Source: CAZQQN01 sp964595485 (lineage in GTDB: Bacteria > Bacteroidota > Bacteroidia > CAILMK01 > CAYYUA01). From it: 64,000 bases of DNA. Positions 49,691 to 59,267 of the stretch are shown here, piece by piece. Under the pieces are notes generated by a model. It was not told where the DNA came from, did not search any database, and worked only from the letters and a program-made list of their open reading frames with translations. The first letter of the stretch is position 1, and each line of letters begins with the position of its first letter. The position numbers and the translations under genes were made by a program. The stretch covers positions 28,104 through 92,103 of the forward strand of contig CAZQQN010000006.1 in the NCBI GenBank assembly GCA_964595485.1. The letters are read 5' to 3'.

Positions 49691-52582
49691 ATGTTAAAAC
49701 CATTACACTTTTCCTGCTTATACTTGGTGATTTTTTTGCTGCTAATTGGCTTTAATGGGCAATCACAGCAAAGCCAATCTATTGACCCCTTTATCAAAAA
49801 GGAAACGCGACAGTTTACCATGCCGGATGGTGTTCAGCTTGCAACGGATATTTACCTGCCCATTCCCAAAGAAGATATCAAAGTTCCGATCAATTTCCCC
49901 GGTATCAATTTAGATAGTCTTACAATCTTCAGAGCCGGCCAGCAATACCTGGTTTATGATTCAGTTAACGGGAAAACCAATCCCAACCCGTTAGCGTTGC
50001 CAACCGTTATACAGCGTACACCCTATAACAAAGCCTCCCAGGATCAGTTGGGTGCTTTAGCTTTTTTGGGTTATAATATTGCTGTTCAAGATACTCGAGG
50101 ACGTTATGCTTCTGAAGGGGTCTATTATCCATTCATTAGCAATGGCTGGAAAACGCAGCCCTATCATCCCAATTTTAACCACTTGTTGGATAAAAGGAAC
50201 CCTTCTTTGCCAAGGAATTCCAATAATTTCTCAGACGGGGAACATGTGCTTGATTACATACAGGATAGTTTGAAAAGAGGAGTTGACACTGATCAGGATG
50301 GTCAGGTAGATAAAGTGATTGATATGAGTAATGGCTCCATTGGTATGTTCGGTGCTTCAGCTTCTGGCTATAACCAATTCAGAGCAGCGGCTTCCTTTGA
50401 GGCTGCTCCGGCTGATAGCCCGGGTTTGAAATGCCTAATGCCCCTGGTAGCAACAGGTGAATTTCATCAAACAACTGGCTTTCAGAACTTTGTCTATCGA
50501 AAAGGGTTGGTAGAATCCTGGTTAACAGGTACGATCAGGGATGGCCTTCAAACTGATCCATCATTAGTTGCTCAGGATAATAGCCTAAAAAATTCCTTAC
50601 ATACGCCGGCTGACTATCCTGTTTCTTCCCAGGCAGAGATTGTGGCAGGTGCGATTGACCATAATATCCTTCATCAATATAACAGTGAAATTCCTGGCTT
50701 TTATCCCAGGTCATCCCTACGAAGGGAAATGGATATAAGCCGTGCTACTATCAATGCAAAAGGCAATGGGGATCCAAATGGCACTATTAGTCGGTATGAA
50801 AACCTTGATCATCCGACTTACCATATATCGGGTTGGTGGGATATTTTTATCAAGGGTCAGCTTGAGACCTTTCGGTACATGAAGCAGCATACTGATCAAT
50901 CCAAGAATATAATGGTGATCGGGCCGTGGACTCATCAAAAGCTTGGCCAGAGGCAAGTGGGTGACATAAAATTTCCTGCCAATGCGCAGGATATTATAAA
51001 AAACCCGGACCTTGAAAACAGATCTGTAACCGATCTCTTTCAATCAGAGCTTTTTTTATGGTTTCGTAACAATTTAAACCAAAATGCCTACAAAACTATT
51101 GGTGAGCCAAAATTTGTTATAAGAGAGAGTGATCAATGGATTAGTATTGGAGGTAACCAAGAGATCAAAGCGCCTTCCAGAGATTACTACGTGGGGTATA
51201 AGAATATGTTGGCATTTCTTTCGGGTGAAAAAGATTTAAAAAATTTTCCGGTTGCCATAAAAGTTCAGCCCATAGGTAATGTAACAACCCAAACTCTTGA
51301 CATACCAGCCATTGATAATAATCCTCTATTTGATAATTTGGATATTGGCCCTGTTGATAAAGATTTTAATAAGGAATTCAGCCAGGTGCCAAATGTTCGG
51401 TTTTATGTTGCTGGTGGTGCTGATAAAAAAGCCGGTAATTATTGGTACAATGCGGATAGTTTCCCACCAAAAAAAGCTGATATCCAATTCCAGGAATTAT
51501 ACTGGCATGGGAAAAAGGAGCTATGGGTTGATTCAGAATACCGAAAAGCTTACCGGGATAGTTTTATTCACGATCCGCTTAACCCGGTTCAAACGGTTGG
51601 AGGAAATAACATGAACGTGAAAACTCCGGATGGTTCCCGGAATAGCCAAGGGCCGATGAACCTGAAGAATTATGAAGATGCGACATTACCGGATGATAAG
51701 ATCCTTTCCTGGGAATCCAAAAAAATAAAGGATTCCCTTTCTATCATCGGTACTCCAAAAATGACCCTAAACTTCGAAACCCGTTTTGATGATCCATCAT
51801 TTCAGGATAAAATTACCAACACCCAGTTCTTTGTACGAGTTATTGATCAGCATCCGGATGGCCGTGAATTTCTTGTCACAGAAGGGGCAATCAATGCGTA
51901 TGCCCGCTCTTACACCAGGAAACTCGTAGAAAATCCTGAAAAGAGTAAGAAGATTCCATTTCGTATTGATACCACTTCATTTAAAAACCTAAAAGTGGGA
52001 AAACGCTATGAACTGAAATTTAAGTTATTGCCCATTGCTTACACTTTTGCTGAGGACCATAAACTTAAACTGTTGATTAGTAGTAGTAATTATCCGAAAT
52101 ACCAAGTCGATCCCGGCTTACCCATGATAAATGGTACTTTCTTTCGCTGGAATCCTGATTCTGGTTCATTGGATGGGCATCCCACCGGTAATACCCAGCC
52201 ACGAAAGCTCAGCCAAACCATTGTAGCAAATGGTCAGAATAAAACCCATATCGCTCTCCCAGTACATGGTAAACAATTAGAGCAAGATACCACTAATCAG
52301 GTGGATACAACAGGCAATCCCTCAAGTATTGCAAAAGCATTGCAATTTGGTGCTTCACTTTATCCCAATCCAACCAATGATATTGTTAAAGTTAAGACTA
52401 AAGACGCAATCTCTGTTCAAAGCTGTTTGATCAATATGCAAGGTGATAAGCTTGATTGTGATCAAAAAACTACACCATTCGAGTTGGATCTTTCAGGACT
52501 ACAACCAGGGGTTTACTTTTTGCAACTAAGGAATGGCCAATATGGGCAGGTAACAAAAAAGGTGATTAAAAACCAGCATTAA
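49691..52582 (+). CDS. Secreted CocE/NonD-type hydrolase with T9SS sorting domain
   Basis: The 963-residue protein has a signal peptide (about residues 1-25) and the S15/CocE alpha-beta hydrolase start (MPDGVQLATDIYLP). The conserved QDTRGRYASEG is followed by the nucleophile elbow GMFGASASGYNQ and an X-Pro dipeptidyl-peptidase-type C-terminal beta domain. The last 70 or so residues are a T9SS type A sorting domain (SLYPNPTNDIVKV, LSGLQPGVYFLQL, KKVIK). It should be exported through the outer membrane and cleave esters, amides or peptides outside the cell or on its surface. The exact substrate is open. Confidence 0.88.
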   Translation: MLKPLHFSCLYLVIFLLLIGFNGQSQQSQSIDPFIKKETRQFTMPDGVQLATDIYLPIPKEDIKVPINFPGINLDSLTIFRAGQQYLVYDSVNGKTNPNPLALPTVIQRTPYNKASQDQLGALAFLGYNIAVQDTRGRYASEGVYYPFISNGWKTQPYHPNFNHLLDKRNPSLPRNSNNFSDGEHVLDYIQDSLKRGVDTDQDGQVDKVIDMSNGSIGMFGASASGYNQFRAAASFEAAPADSPGLKCLMPLVATGEFHQTTGFQNFVYRKGLVESWLTGTIRDGLQTDPSLVAQDNSLKNSLHTPADYPVSSQAEIVAGAIDHNILHQYNSEIPGFYPRSSLRREMDISRATINAKGNGDPNGTISRYENLDHPTYHISGWWDIFIKGQLETFRYMKQHTDQSKNIMVIGPWTHQKLGQRQVGDIKFPANAQDIIKNPDLENRSVTDLFQSELFLWFRNNLNQNAYKTIGEPKFVIRESDQWISIGGNQEIKAPSRDYYVGYKNMLAFLSGEKDLKNFPVAIKVQPIGNVTTQTLDIPAIDNNPLFDNLDIGPVDKDFNKEFSQVPNVRFYVAGGADKKAGNYWYNADSFPPKKADIQFQELYWHGKKELWVDSEYRKAYRDSFIHDPLNPVQTVGGNNMNVKTPDGSRNSQGPMNLKNYEDATLPDDKILSWESKKIKDSLSIIGTPKMTLNFETRFDDPSFQDKITNTQFFVRVIDQHPDGREFLVTEGAINAYARSYTRKLVENPEKSKKIPFRIDTTSFKNLKVGKRYELKFKLLPIAYTFAEDHKLKLLISSSNYPKYQVDPGLPMINGTFFRWNPDSGSLDGHPTGNTQPRKLSQTIVANGQNKTHIALPVHGKQLEQDTTNQVDTTGNPSSIAKALQFGASLYPNPTNDIVKVKTKDAISVQSCLINMQGDKLDCDQKTTPFELDLSGLQPGVYFLQLRNGQYGQVTKKVIKNQH

Positions 52583-52624
52583 TAAAGCTCCTGGCTATTA
52601 TATAAAGTTTCCCCATTAGCAATC

Positions 52625-52648
52625 ATTTAAGGGTTCATAGCCTTAAAT
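52625..52648 (+). terminator. Hairpin downstream of the secreted hydrolase
   Basis: ATTTAAGG and CCTTAAAT are perfect reverse complements around an 8-base loop, 42 bp after the stop codon. No T-run follows, so it is a candidate transcript end rather than a textbook terminator. Confidence 0.4.
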
Positions 52649-52895
52649 TGGCATATAGCTGGGATAGTAAAATAAAAGGCCATTTCATTTCTAATCAGCT
52701 TGCTTTGTAATACCTGAAAAGATTTGCAAGGATGTGAATTTAGTGAGGTACCATAACCTATTTTTATATTGCCTATCATGAAATGCCCTTAGCCTATAGG
52801 GAATTATTCTTTTGTTAGTAAAGATTTGGGTTTAAATATTTGTAGAAATCTTGTTTTTTTTTAATTTGACATTACAAAATTCAAAACTGGTTTTT

Positions 52896-53738
52896 ATGGA
52901 AACGATACTTGTACCCCTTGATTTTTCAGATCACTCTTTCAATGCGTTAAGGAGAGCAGTTGAATTCTCAAAAACCCTTAATGCTGAGGTTCAGTTAATT
53001 TACGTAAAACCAACCAAAATGCTGAAGTCCCTTTTTGGAAGTGGTTCGTCAGAAGAAGATAAAGTGCAGGAAGAATTGCAAGACAAGGTGGAGCAGTTGA
53101 ATAAGGAATACAATACTACTTTTAAATTCCATCAAATGGAAGGGGCCATCTATTCAAATATTGTAAAGACTGCTGAAGAAATCAAAGCAGATTTGATTAT
53201 TATGGGTACCCATGGCCACAGCGGATTTGAGGAATTCTGGGTAGGGGGAAATGCTTACAAGACAGTGAGTGCAGCCCCTTGTCCTGTTATAACCATGCGG
53301 GAAACCTTTGTTAAAAATGACATTCAGACCATTATTTTACCCATCGACCAGTCTGCTCATACTCGTCAAAAAGTGCCTTTAACCTCTGATATCGCTAAAC
53401 AGTTTGGCGCTGTAGTCCATTCAGTCGGTATCTGTACTGATAATGATGATGAAACAGTGTTTAGGATGCGTCAATACCAGAAGCAGGTTATCGAATTTCT
53501 TGAAGAACATGAAGTGGCTGTTAAGGATGAGCTTTTATTTGGTAAAAACATTACTGAAATCACCCTTGATTATGCCAAACAAAATAATGCTGATCTTGTA
53601 TCGATCATGACCGAACAGGAGATCGTCCCAAGTAATTTAATCATGGGAGCTTTTGCCCAGCAAATGGTCAACCATTCTTCTATTCCGGTGCTTTCTTCAA
53701 GACCCAGTTCACGTTATGAAGGTGACGTAAGCTATTAA
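52896..53738 (+). CDS. Universal stress protein, tandem UspA domains
   Basis: From the ATG at 52896 the protein has about 280 residues. A TTG at 52851 would add an unlikely Phe-rich head. The first UspA domain starts ETILVPLDFSDHSFNAL and has the ATP-binding motif IIMGTHGHSGFEEFWVG; the second, from about residue 150, is more divergent and lacks the glycine loop. Such two-domain forms are common in Bacteroidota and respond to stress or growth arrest. It is a single gene. Confidence 0.9.
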   Translation: METILVPLDFSDHSFNALRRAVEFSKTLNAEVQLIYVKPTKMLKSLFGSGSSEEDKVQEELQDKVEQLNKEYNTTFKFHQMEGAIYSNIVKTAEEIKADLIIMGTHGHSGFEEFWVGGNAYKTVSAAPCPVITMRETFVKNDIQTIILPIDQSAHTRQKVPLTSDIAKQFGAVVHSVGICTDNDDETVFRMRQYQKQVIEFLEEHEVAVKDELLFGKNITEITLDYAKQNNADLVSIMTEQEIVPSNLIMGAFAQQMVNHSSIPVLSSRPSSRYEGDVSY

Positions 53739-53791
53739 ACTTTACAATGCTGAACTTTGATGACCCATTCAATTTTTCCAATTCCACGGCT

Positions 53792-53811
53792 TAGCTTAAA
53801 GGATTAAGCTA
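53792..53811. repeat. Perfect 8-bp inverted repeat after the usp gene
   Basis: TAGCTTAA and TTAAGCTA are exact reverse complements separated by AGGA, about 55 bp after the usp stop. It may be a weak terminator; the stem is AT-rich and the following bases (TGGTTTTGG) are only partly T-rich. Confidence 0.45.
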
Positions 53812-53859
53812 TGGTTTTGGATCAGGGAAGTATTTTTCAATCAGCTATTTTCAGGAGAA

Positions 53860-53909
53860 TTGATAAATCTTTGAGAATTTTGCGGCTCATTAGGTCAAAG
53901 ATTTATCAA
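53860..53909. promoter_or_regulatory. 15-bp perfect inverted repeat just before the M32 gene
   Basis: TTGATAAATCTTTGA (53860-53874) and TCAAAGATTTATCAA (53895-53909) are exact reverse complements with a 20-base spacer. The second arm ends 11 bp before the ATG of the carboxypeptidase. As RNA it would form a long leader hairpin beside the start codon; as DNA it could be a pair of half-sites for a dimeric repressor. It is the longest perfect inverted repeat I noticed in an intergenic region here. Confidence 0.65.
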
Positions 53910-53920
53910 AGCTATATTTA

Positions 53921-55423
53921 ATGGCATCCAACGAGGCTTTTATTAACTTCCAAAGCTACCTTAAGAACATCACTCATTTGGAAAAAGTGGCTGGATTAGC
54001 ACAGTGGGATCAGGAAGTTTTGATGCCTGCTAAGGGAGCTGCTGATCGGGCTGGTTTAATGGCTTTTCTATCCAGTGAGCATCACCGGTTCTGGACTTCA
54101 GGTAAAGTGGAGGAATGGCTGATTCACTGTAGAGATCAATCAGAACTAACCCCCGGCCAAAAAAGGAATTTAGATGAAATTGAAAAAGACCTGAATAAAA
54201 TAAAAAAGCTACCGGAAGAATTTGTCTCCCGGATGAGCCAAGCTTGCTCAGAGGCCTACCAGGCCTGGATGAAAGCAAGGCATGAAGAGGACTTTTCAGT
54301 TTTTGCGCCTCACCTGCAAAAGATTATTGATCTTAATCTTGAAAAGGCTGAATACGTTGGTTACAAGGAACACCCTTATGATGCTCTGCTGGATGATTAT
54401 GAACCTGGCTTAACGTTGAAAGAGGTAGAATCGGTACTGGGTTCGGCTAAAAAGCGTTTAACCGGAATAATTGATCAAATTAACAATCAGCAGCAAGTCG
54501 ATGATAACTTCTTGAGACAGCATTTTGACCTTGAGGAACAAAAAAACTTAAGCAAAATGGTGGCTGCTAACCTGGGCTTTGATTTTCAATCAGGGCGCTT
54601 GGATGTAAGTGAGCATCCTTTTACGGTTAGCCTTAGTCCTAAAGATGTCAGGATAACAACACGTTTCCAGGAAAATGACCTTGCCGAAAGCCTCTGGAGT
54701 ACAATCCATGAGACAGGGCATGCGCTCTATGAACAGGGGTTGTTAGCTGAAAATTATGGCTTACCATCCGGGGAAGCTATTTCGTTAGGGATTCATGAGT
54801 CTCAATCCCGTTTGTGGGAAAACCATGTGGGAAAATCATTGCCGTTTATCCAAGGATACTTGCCTGTAATGAAACAGTATTTTTCCGAGCAACTGGGGAA
54901 AATAGATGAATTTGAATTCTATAAGGGTTTAAATAAGGTGCAACCCTCTCTTATACGAACTTCCGCTGATGAAATCACTTACCATTTGCATATCCTCATT
55001 CGCTTTGAATTGGAAAAAAGCCTTCTGGATAATTCACTCCCCGTTCAGGATCTTCCCGAAGCATGGAATGAGAAATATAGAAATTACCTTGGGGTGGAGG
55101 TTCCCTCATTGAAAGAAGGTGTTCTGCAGGATGTACACTGGTCCCATGGTGCCATAGGTTATTTCCCGACCTATTCAATAGGTAGCTTTTACGCTGCCCA
55201 GTTTTTTCATCATGCAAGAAAAGCCATACCTAAATTAAATGAACAATTAAAGCAAAGAGAATTTAAACCTCTTTTGGATTGGCTCAGGGAAAATATCCAC
55301 CAACAAGGACGATTATTTAACTCAAGGGAAATTTGCGAAAAAGTAACGGGTGAGCCGTTAAACTTTGAATATTTCAATCATTATGCGCTTGAAAAATACC
55401 AACTCATCTATAACCTTGGGTAG
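53921..55423 (+). CDS. M32 family carboxypeptidase
   Basis: The 500-residue protein has full family length. The zinc site is HETGHALYEQG (about residue 265) with the third ligand Glu in GIHESQSRLWEN. The motifs SEHPFTVSLSPKDVRITTRF and RTSADEITYHLHILIRFELE match M32 carboxypeptidases of the Taq/Pfu type. It removes C-terminal residues from peptides in the cytoplasm. The TolC gene downstream starts inside its 3' end (41-bp overlap with the preferred start). Confidence 0.94.
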   Translation: MASNEAFINFQSYLKNITHLEKVAGLAQWDQEVLMPAKGAADRAGLMAFLSSEHHRFWTSGKVEEWLIHCRDQSELTPGQKRNLDEIEKDLNKIKKLPEEFVSRMSQACSEAYQAWMKARHEEDFSVFAPHLQKIIDLNLEKAEYVGYKEHPYDALLDDYEPGLTLKEVESVLGSAKKRLTGIIDQINNQQQVDDNFLRQHFDLEEQKNLSKMVAANLGFDFQSGRLDVSEHPFTVSLSPKDVRITTRFQENDLAESLWSTIHETGHALYEQGLLAENYGLPSGEAISLGIHESQSRLWENHVGKSLPFIQGYLPVMKQYFSEQLGKIDEFEFYKGLNKVQPSLIRTSADEITYHLHILIRFELEKSLLDNSLPVQDLPEAWNEKYRNYLGVEVPSLKEGVLQDVHWSHGAIGYFPTYSIGSFYAAQFFHHARKAIPKLNEQLKQREFKPLLDWLRENIHQQGRLFNSREICEKVTGEPLNFEYFNHYALEKYQLIYNLG

Positions 55424-56861
55424 GCGTGCCACAGAGCTAATAATCCTTACCTTATTAACCGGGCTTTTTATCACCGTTGGAAAGGTCAGAGCACAACAAA
55501 AACTTTCACTCCAGGATTGTATTGACATTGCGATTGAGAATAACCTACAATATCAACAAAGTAAGCTTGATACAAAGCAAAAGGAAGAATCGTTAAAGCA
55601 GCAGAAGTTTGATCGCTTACCATCCTTGAACCTGTCGGGTAACCAGGGATTTCAGTTTGGCCGGAACATAGATCCCTACACCAACACTTTTGTTCAGGAG
55701 CGTATAAATACCAATAGGTTTTCTTTAAATGGGAGCATTCCGATCTTTGAAGGATTTAAGCTAACCAATCAGATTAAAAGCAGTAAACTGAGCCTGAAAG
55801 CAAGTGATAAGGCTGACCAGGCTATGAAAAATGAGATTAAGCTGCAGGTAACCTCTTATTACTTAGATGTTTTGTTGCAACGAGAGGCTGTTGACAATGC
55901 TGTCTCAAGAATGGAAACCACCAAAAGCACTCTGGAAAAAACTCGCATTCTCGTAAAAAGTGGCAAAACGAATAAAACAGAAGCAATGGAGTTGGAGTCC
56001 CAGTTAGCTTCTGAGCGATCCCAATTGGTGCAAGCCAGGAATCAACTCAAGATGGCTAAACTAACCCTGAATCAATACATGAATAGGGAAAAGGGAAAAG
56101 CACTTTCATTAAAAACATTATCATTACCGGATTCTTTAGGTAGTATCGAGTTACAACCCATTGAAAAAGTGGTACAGGAAAATTACAACCGTTTACCCCA
56201 AATCCAACAAGCTCGGAATAACCTGAGAAGTGCCGGTTTTTCCCTGAAAGCCGCCAAAGGTAACAGATACCCTTCCTTAAGTTTAAATGCTTCTGCCAGT
56301 ACAGGTTATTCCTCTCGTACGCAGGAGCCTGTCGGTTTTAATCGGTCAATGGATACGGTCGGCTTCTTACCATCTTCCCAAACACCAATAGTGACGGAGC
56401 AAGTAACACCTGAATTTGGCACTATCCCTTTTTGGGACCAAATAGACAACAACTTTAGCCAGGTTCTAACTTTCCAGGTAAACATTCCGATTTTTAACAA
56501 CTACAACATTCAAAATCAGATTGAAACAGCTAAAATTCAAGAGGCCAAGGCAAAATTGAACCTTGAAAAGAAGAAACAGGATGTAAGGAATACTATCCAG
56601 CAGGCATCGGTACAAGTACAGAATTCGAGGGAAAAATACAAGGCAGCTCAAAAGCAATTAGCTTCTCAAAGGTCATTATTTAAAAGAATTGATTTACAAT
56701 ACAACGAAGGAGCGATAGATTTTTACAAATGGCAATCCAATAAAAACAATCTCCAGCAATCGAAAAATGAGCTTTTGCAAGCCAAGTATCAGTACCTGTT
56801 CGATAAGAAGATTTATGAATTTTACCTTGGTAAGACCTTGACCATTAATTCCTACAACTAA
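55383..56861 (+). CDS. TolC family outer-membrane efflux protein
   Basis: The ATG at 55383 (preferred over TTG 55365) gives about 492 residues with a signal-anchor-like segment (TELIILTLLTGLFITVGKVRAQQ). The two TolC-type repeats follow, with long coiled-coil helices and the LSLQDCIDIAIENNLQYQ opening. It would form the outer-membrane channel of a tripartite exporter. The gene overlaps the M32 gene by 41 bp and is followed 16 bp later by the periplasmic adaptor gene. Confidence 0.93.
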   Translation: MRLKNTNSSITLGRRATELIILTLLTGLFITVGKVRAQQKLSLQDCIDIAIENNLQYQQSKLDTKQKEESLKQQKFDRLPSLNLSGNQGFQFGRNIDPYTNTFVQERINTNRFSLNGSIPIFEGFKLTNQIKSSKLSLKASDKADQAMKNEIKLQVTSYYLDVLLQREAVDNAVSRMETTKSTLEKTRILVKSGKTNKTEAMELESQLASERSQLVQARNQLKMAKLTLNQYMNREKGKALSLKTLSLPDSLGSIELQPIEKVVQENYNRLPQIQQARNNLRSAGFSLKAAKGNRYPSLSLNASASTGYSSRTQEPVGFNRSMDTVGFLPSSQTPIVTEQVTPEFGTIPFWDQIDNNFSQVLTFQVNIPIFNNYNIQNQIETAKIQEAKAKLNLEKKKQDVRNTIQQASVQVQNSREKYKAAQKQLASQRSLFKRIDLQYNEGAIDFYKWQSNKNNLQQSKNELLQAKYQYLFDKKIYEFYLGKTLTINSYN

Positions 56862-56877
56862 TTCTAAGTAATAACTT

Positions 56878-58185
56878 ATGGAAGGAAACCCGAAGAAAGG
56901 AAACAAGCGAAGAAGGATTATTATTACCATTGTCTCCTTAGTGGTTTTACTAATCATTGGATGGGCATCAGGCTTATTAGGGGGTAAGGAATTGGAAAAA
57001 GTAGAAACTGATAAAGTTGAAAAGCGCACCATTGTGGAAAAAGTAACGGCAAGCGGAAAGTTAAGGCCGGATAAAGAAATAAAGATAACAGCAGATGTAT
57101 CCGGGGAGATTACTAAACTACCTGTCCGGGAAGGAGAAAAAATATCAAAAGGTGAGTTTTTGGTACAGATCAATCCTGATGAGTATGAATCTGCAGTAAA
57201 AAGGGCTAAGGCAAGTTTGGATAACGCAAGGGCTAACCTGGCACAGGCCAAATCGAAACTGACAGAGGCTAAGGCTCAAATGAAAAATTCGGAACAAGCT
57301 TTCGAAAGGAATAAAAGGTTATTTGAAAAAGATGCCATTGCAAAATCGGAATTCCAACAGATAGAATCAGAGTATAAAACCCAAAAGGCTCGTGTAGAAT
57401 CTGCCAGGCAAAGGGTTCAGGCGGCTAATTTCAATGTAAAAAGTGCAAAGGCCAACTTAGAAGAGGCCAAAAATAAATTAGAAAAAACTGAGATATTTGC
57501 TCCGGATGATGGGACTTTGTCAAGCCTTAGTGTTGAAAAGGGAGAGCGGGTTGTTGGAACCCGGCAGATGGAAGGTACTGAAATAATGCGGATAGCAGAT
57601 TTAAAGAGCATGCAGATGCTGGTTGAGGTGAATGAGAATGATATTGTAGCTATAAGGGAAGGTGATACAGCAGATATAGAAATTGATGCTTTTGTTGATC
57701 GCACGTTTAAAGGAGTGGTTAGTCATGTTGCCAACTCAGCCAAGCAGCAGGAAGAAATGGCAAGTTCAGAAAAGGTGACAAATTTTGAGGTAGAAGTGGA
57801 TATTTTACCGAGTTCATACCAGGATTTAATTGACACGAGCCGGCAAGTGGCCACCCCTTTAAGGCCTGGCATGTCTGGGATGGTAAGAATTAACACCGAG
57901 CGGGTAAAAGATGCCGTAGCTGTACCTATTCTGGCAGTAACAACCCGGCAACCGGAATCAGAAACCGAAAGAGATGAAACAAGCCGTTTAAAAGAAGTGG
58001 TTTTTTTATTAAAGGATGGAGAGGCTATCAGACAAAACGTTAAAACGGGTATCCAAGATAATTACTACATACAGGTAAAAGAAGGCTTAAACGAAGGGCA
58101 GGAAGTCATAAGCGGCCCTTATAGTGCAGTTTCTAAATCTTTAAAAGACAGTCTTAGTGTCAAACGGAAGCCAATGGAAGAATAG
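56878..58185 (+). CDS. HlyD/MacA-like periplasmic adaptor protein
   Basis: The 435-residue protein has one N-terminal membrane helix (about residues 13-34), a lipoyl-like half (ITKLPVREGEKISKGEFLVQINP), a long Ala/Lys-rich coiled-coil hairpin (about 100-190), the second lipoyl half (IFAPDDGTLSSLSVEKGERV), and a beta-barrel domain. It would bridge an inner-membrane pump and the TolC protein just upstream. No ABC or RND permease follows, which is unusual: the next gene is gpsA, overlapping it by 29 bp. Confidence 0.93.
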   Translation: MEGNPKKGNKRRRIIITIVSLVVLLIIGWASGLLGGKELEKVETDKVEKRTIVEKVTASGKLRPDKEIKITADVSGEITKLPVREGEKISKGEFLVQINPDEYESAVKRAKASLDNARANLAQAKSKLTEAKAQMKNSEQAFERNKRLFEKDAIAKSEFQQIESEYKTQKARVESARQRVQAANFNVKSAKANLEEAKNKLEKTEIFAPDDGTLSSLSVEKGERVVGTRQMEGTEIMRIADLKSMQMLVEVNENDIVAIREGDTADIEIDAFVDRTFKGVVSHVANSAKQQEEMASSEKVTNFEVEVDILPSSYQDLIDTSRQVATPLRPGMSGMVRINTERVKDAVAVPILAVTTRQPESETERDETSRLKEVVFLLKDGEAIRQNVKTGIQDNYYIQVKEGLNEGQEVISGPYSAVSKSLKDSLSVKRKPMEE

Positions 58186-59188
58186 CCGGGTAGATACAAA
58201 TCCGGATATAGCCGTAATAGGGAGTGGTAGCTGGGCTACAGCATTGCTTAAGATTCTTGAGCATAAGGGGCATACCATTCATTGGTGGGTTAGAAGTGAC
58301 AAATCCATTGAACAAATCCGCGATACTGGTAGCAATCCTAAATACCTTAGTTCTCTGGATATTGATATTACCAACATCCATTTAACAAATGATATAGCCA
58401 AAGCCGTTGAGGATGTTGATATATGCTTATTAGCAGTACCGTCTTTTTTCTTGCAAAATGCCCTTGGTCTATTAACAAGGGATTCCTTTGCTGATAAACT
58501 AGTAATATCCGCTATAAAAGGAATAGTACCTAATCATGATCAACTGGTATCTGAGTACTTAACGTGGGAATTTGGTTTGCCACAGGAGCAGTTCATCAAT
58601 ATAAGCGGACCATCACACGCGGAGGAAGTGGCTTTTGGTAGGAGAACTTATCTGACTTTAGCCTCTCATAGTATAAGCAATGCAGCTTACATAGCCCACT
58701 TATTAGACACTGAATACCTAACGATAAGTACTTCCCGGGATGTATTGGGATTGGAATATGCAGCTGTTTTGAAAAATGTTTATGCCATAGCTGGTGGTAT
58801 TTGCAATAGCCTGGGGTATGGCGATAATTTTCAGGCTGTCTTAGTGGCTGCTGCCGCAAGGGAAATGGATACGTTTGTTAAGAAAGTGGCCAAAAGTGAA
58901 AGAAACATCCTTGAAACAGGTTATTTGGGAGATTTGCTTGTAACTGCCTATTCGCAGTTCAGCCGAAATCGAACTTTTGGAAACATGATCGGTAAAGGGT
59001 ACGGCACCAATGCCGCTTTAATGGAGATGAACATGGTACCCGAAGGGTATTATGCTATTGAGCCGGCTTTTCATTTACTTAATCAATACCAGGTAAATGC
59101 CCCGATTTTGAATGCGGTTTATCAAATACTGCATGAAGGTGAGGACCCTCATCGTAGCATAGAGGAAATTACAAATGAGTTAGGTTAA
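58157..59188 (+). CDS. gpsA: NAD(P)-dependent glycerol-3-phosphate dehydrogenase
   Basis: The protein is 343 residues from a GTG inside the 3' end of the adaptor gene. No ATG precedes the Rossmann motif IAVIGSGSWATALLK. The motifs ISGPSHAEEVAFG, LEYAAVLKNVYAIAGG and a catalytic Lys in ISAIKGI match GpsA. It makes sn-glycerol 3-phosphate from dihydroxyacetone phosphate for phospholipid synthesis. The 29-bp overlap implies coupled translation with the adaptor gene. Confidence 0.93.
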   Translation: MSNGSQWKNSRVDTNPDIAVIGSGSWATALLKILEHKGHTIHWWVRSDKSIEQIRDTGSNPKYLSSLDIDITNIHLTNDIAKAVEDVDICLLAVPSFFLQNALGLLTRDSFADKLVISAIKGIVPNHDQLVSEYLTWEFGLPQEQFINISGPSHAEEVAFGRRTYLTLASHSISNAAYIAHLLDTEYLTISTSRDVLGLEYAAVLKNVYAIAGGICNSLGYGDNFQAVLVAAAAREMDTFVKKVAKSERNILETGYLGDLLVTAYSQFSRNRTFGNMIGKGYGTNAALMEMNMVPEGYYAIEPAFHLLNQYQVNAPILNAVYQILHEGEDPHRSIEEITNELG

Positions 59189-59233
59189 GATAAAATTTAA
59201 TTCACATTATCATTTTTTGGCAAAAGCATATCC

Positions 59234-59241
59234 TAATTTTG
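59234..59241 (+). promoter_or_regulatory. Candidate -7 box for the Gfo/Idh gene
   Basis: TAATTTTG fits TAnnTTTG, 27 bp before the predicted start. A TTTG at 59216-59219 lies only 14 bp upstream, shorter than the usual spacer, so only the -7 part is well supported. Confidence 0.45.
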
Positions 59242-59267
59242 CGATCTTACTTTAAAAATAGCGGGTT

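Noticed and set aside
51297..51614. Open frame of 105 codons within the secreted hydrolase gene
   Set aside because: It is out of frame inside a continuous 963-codon gene with intact domains.
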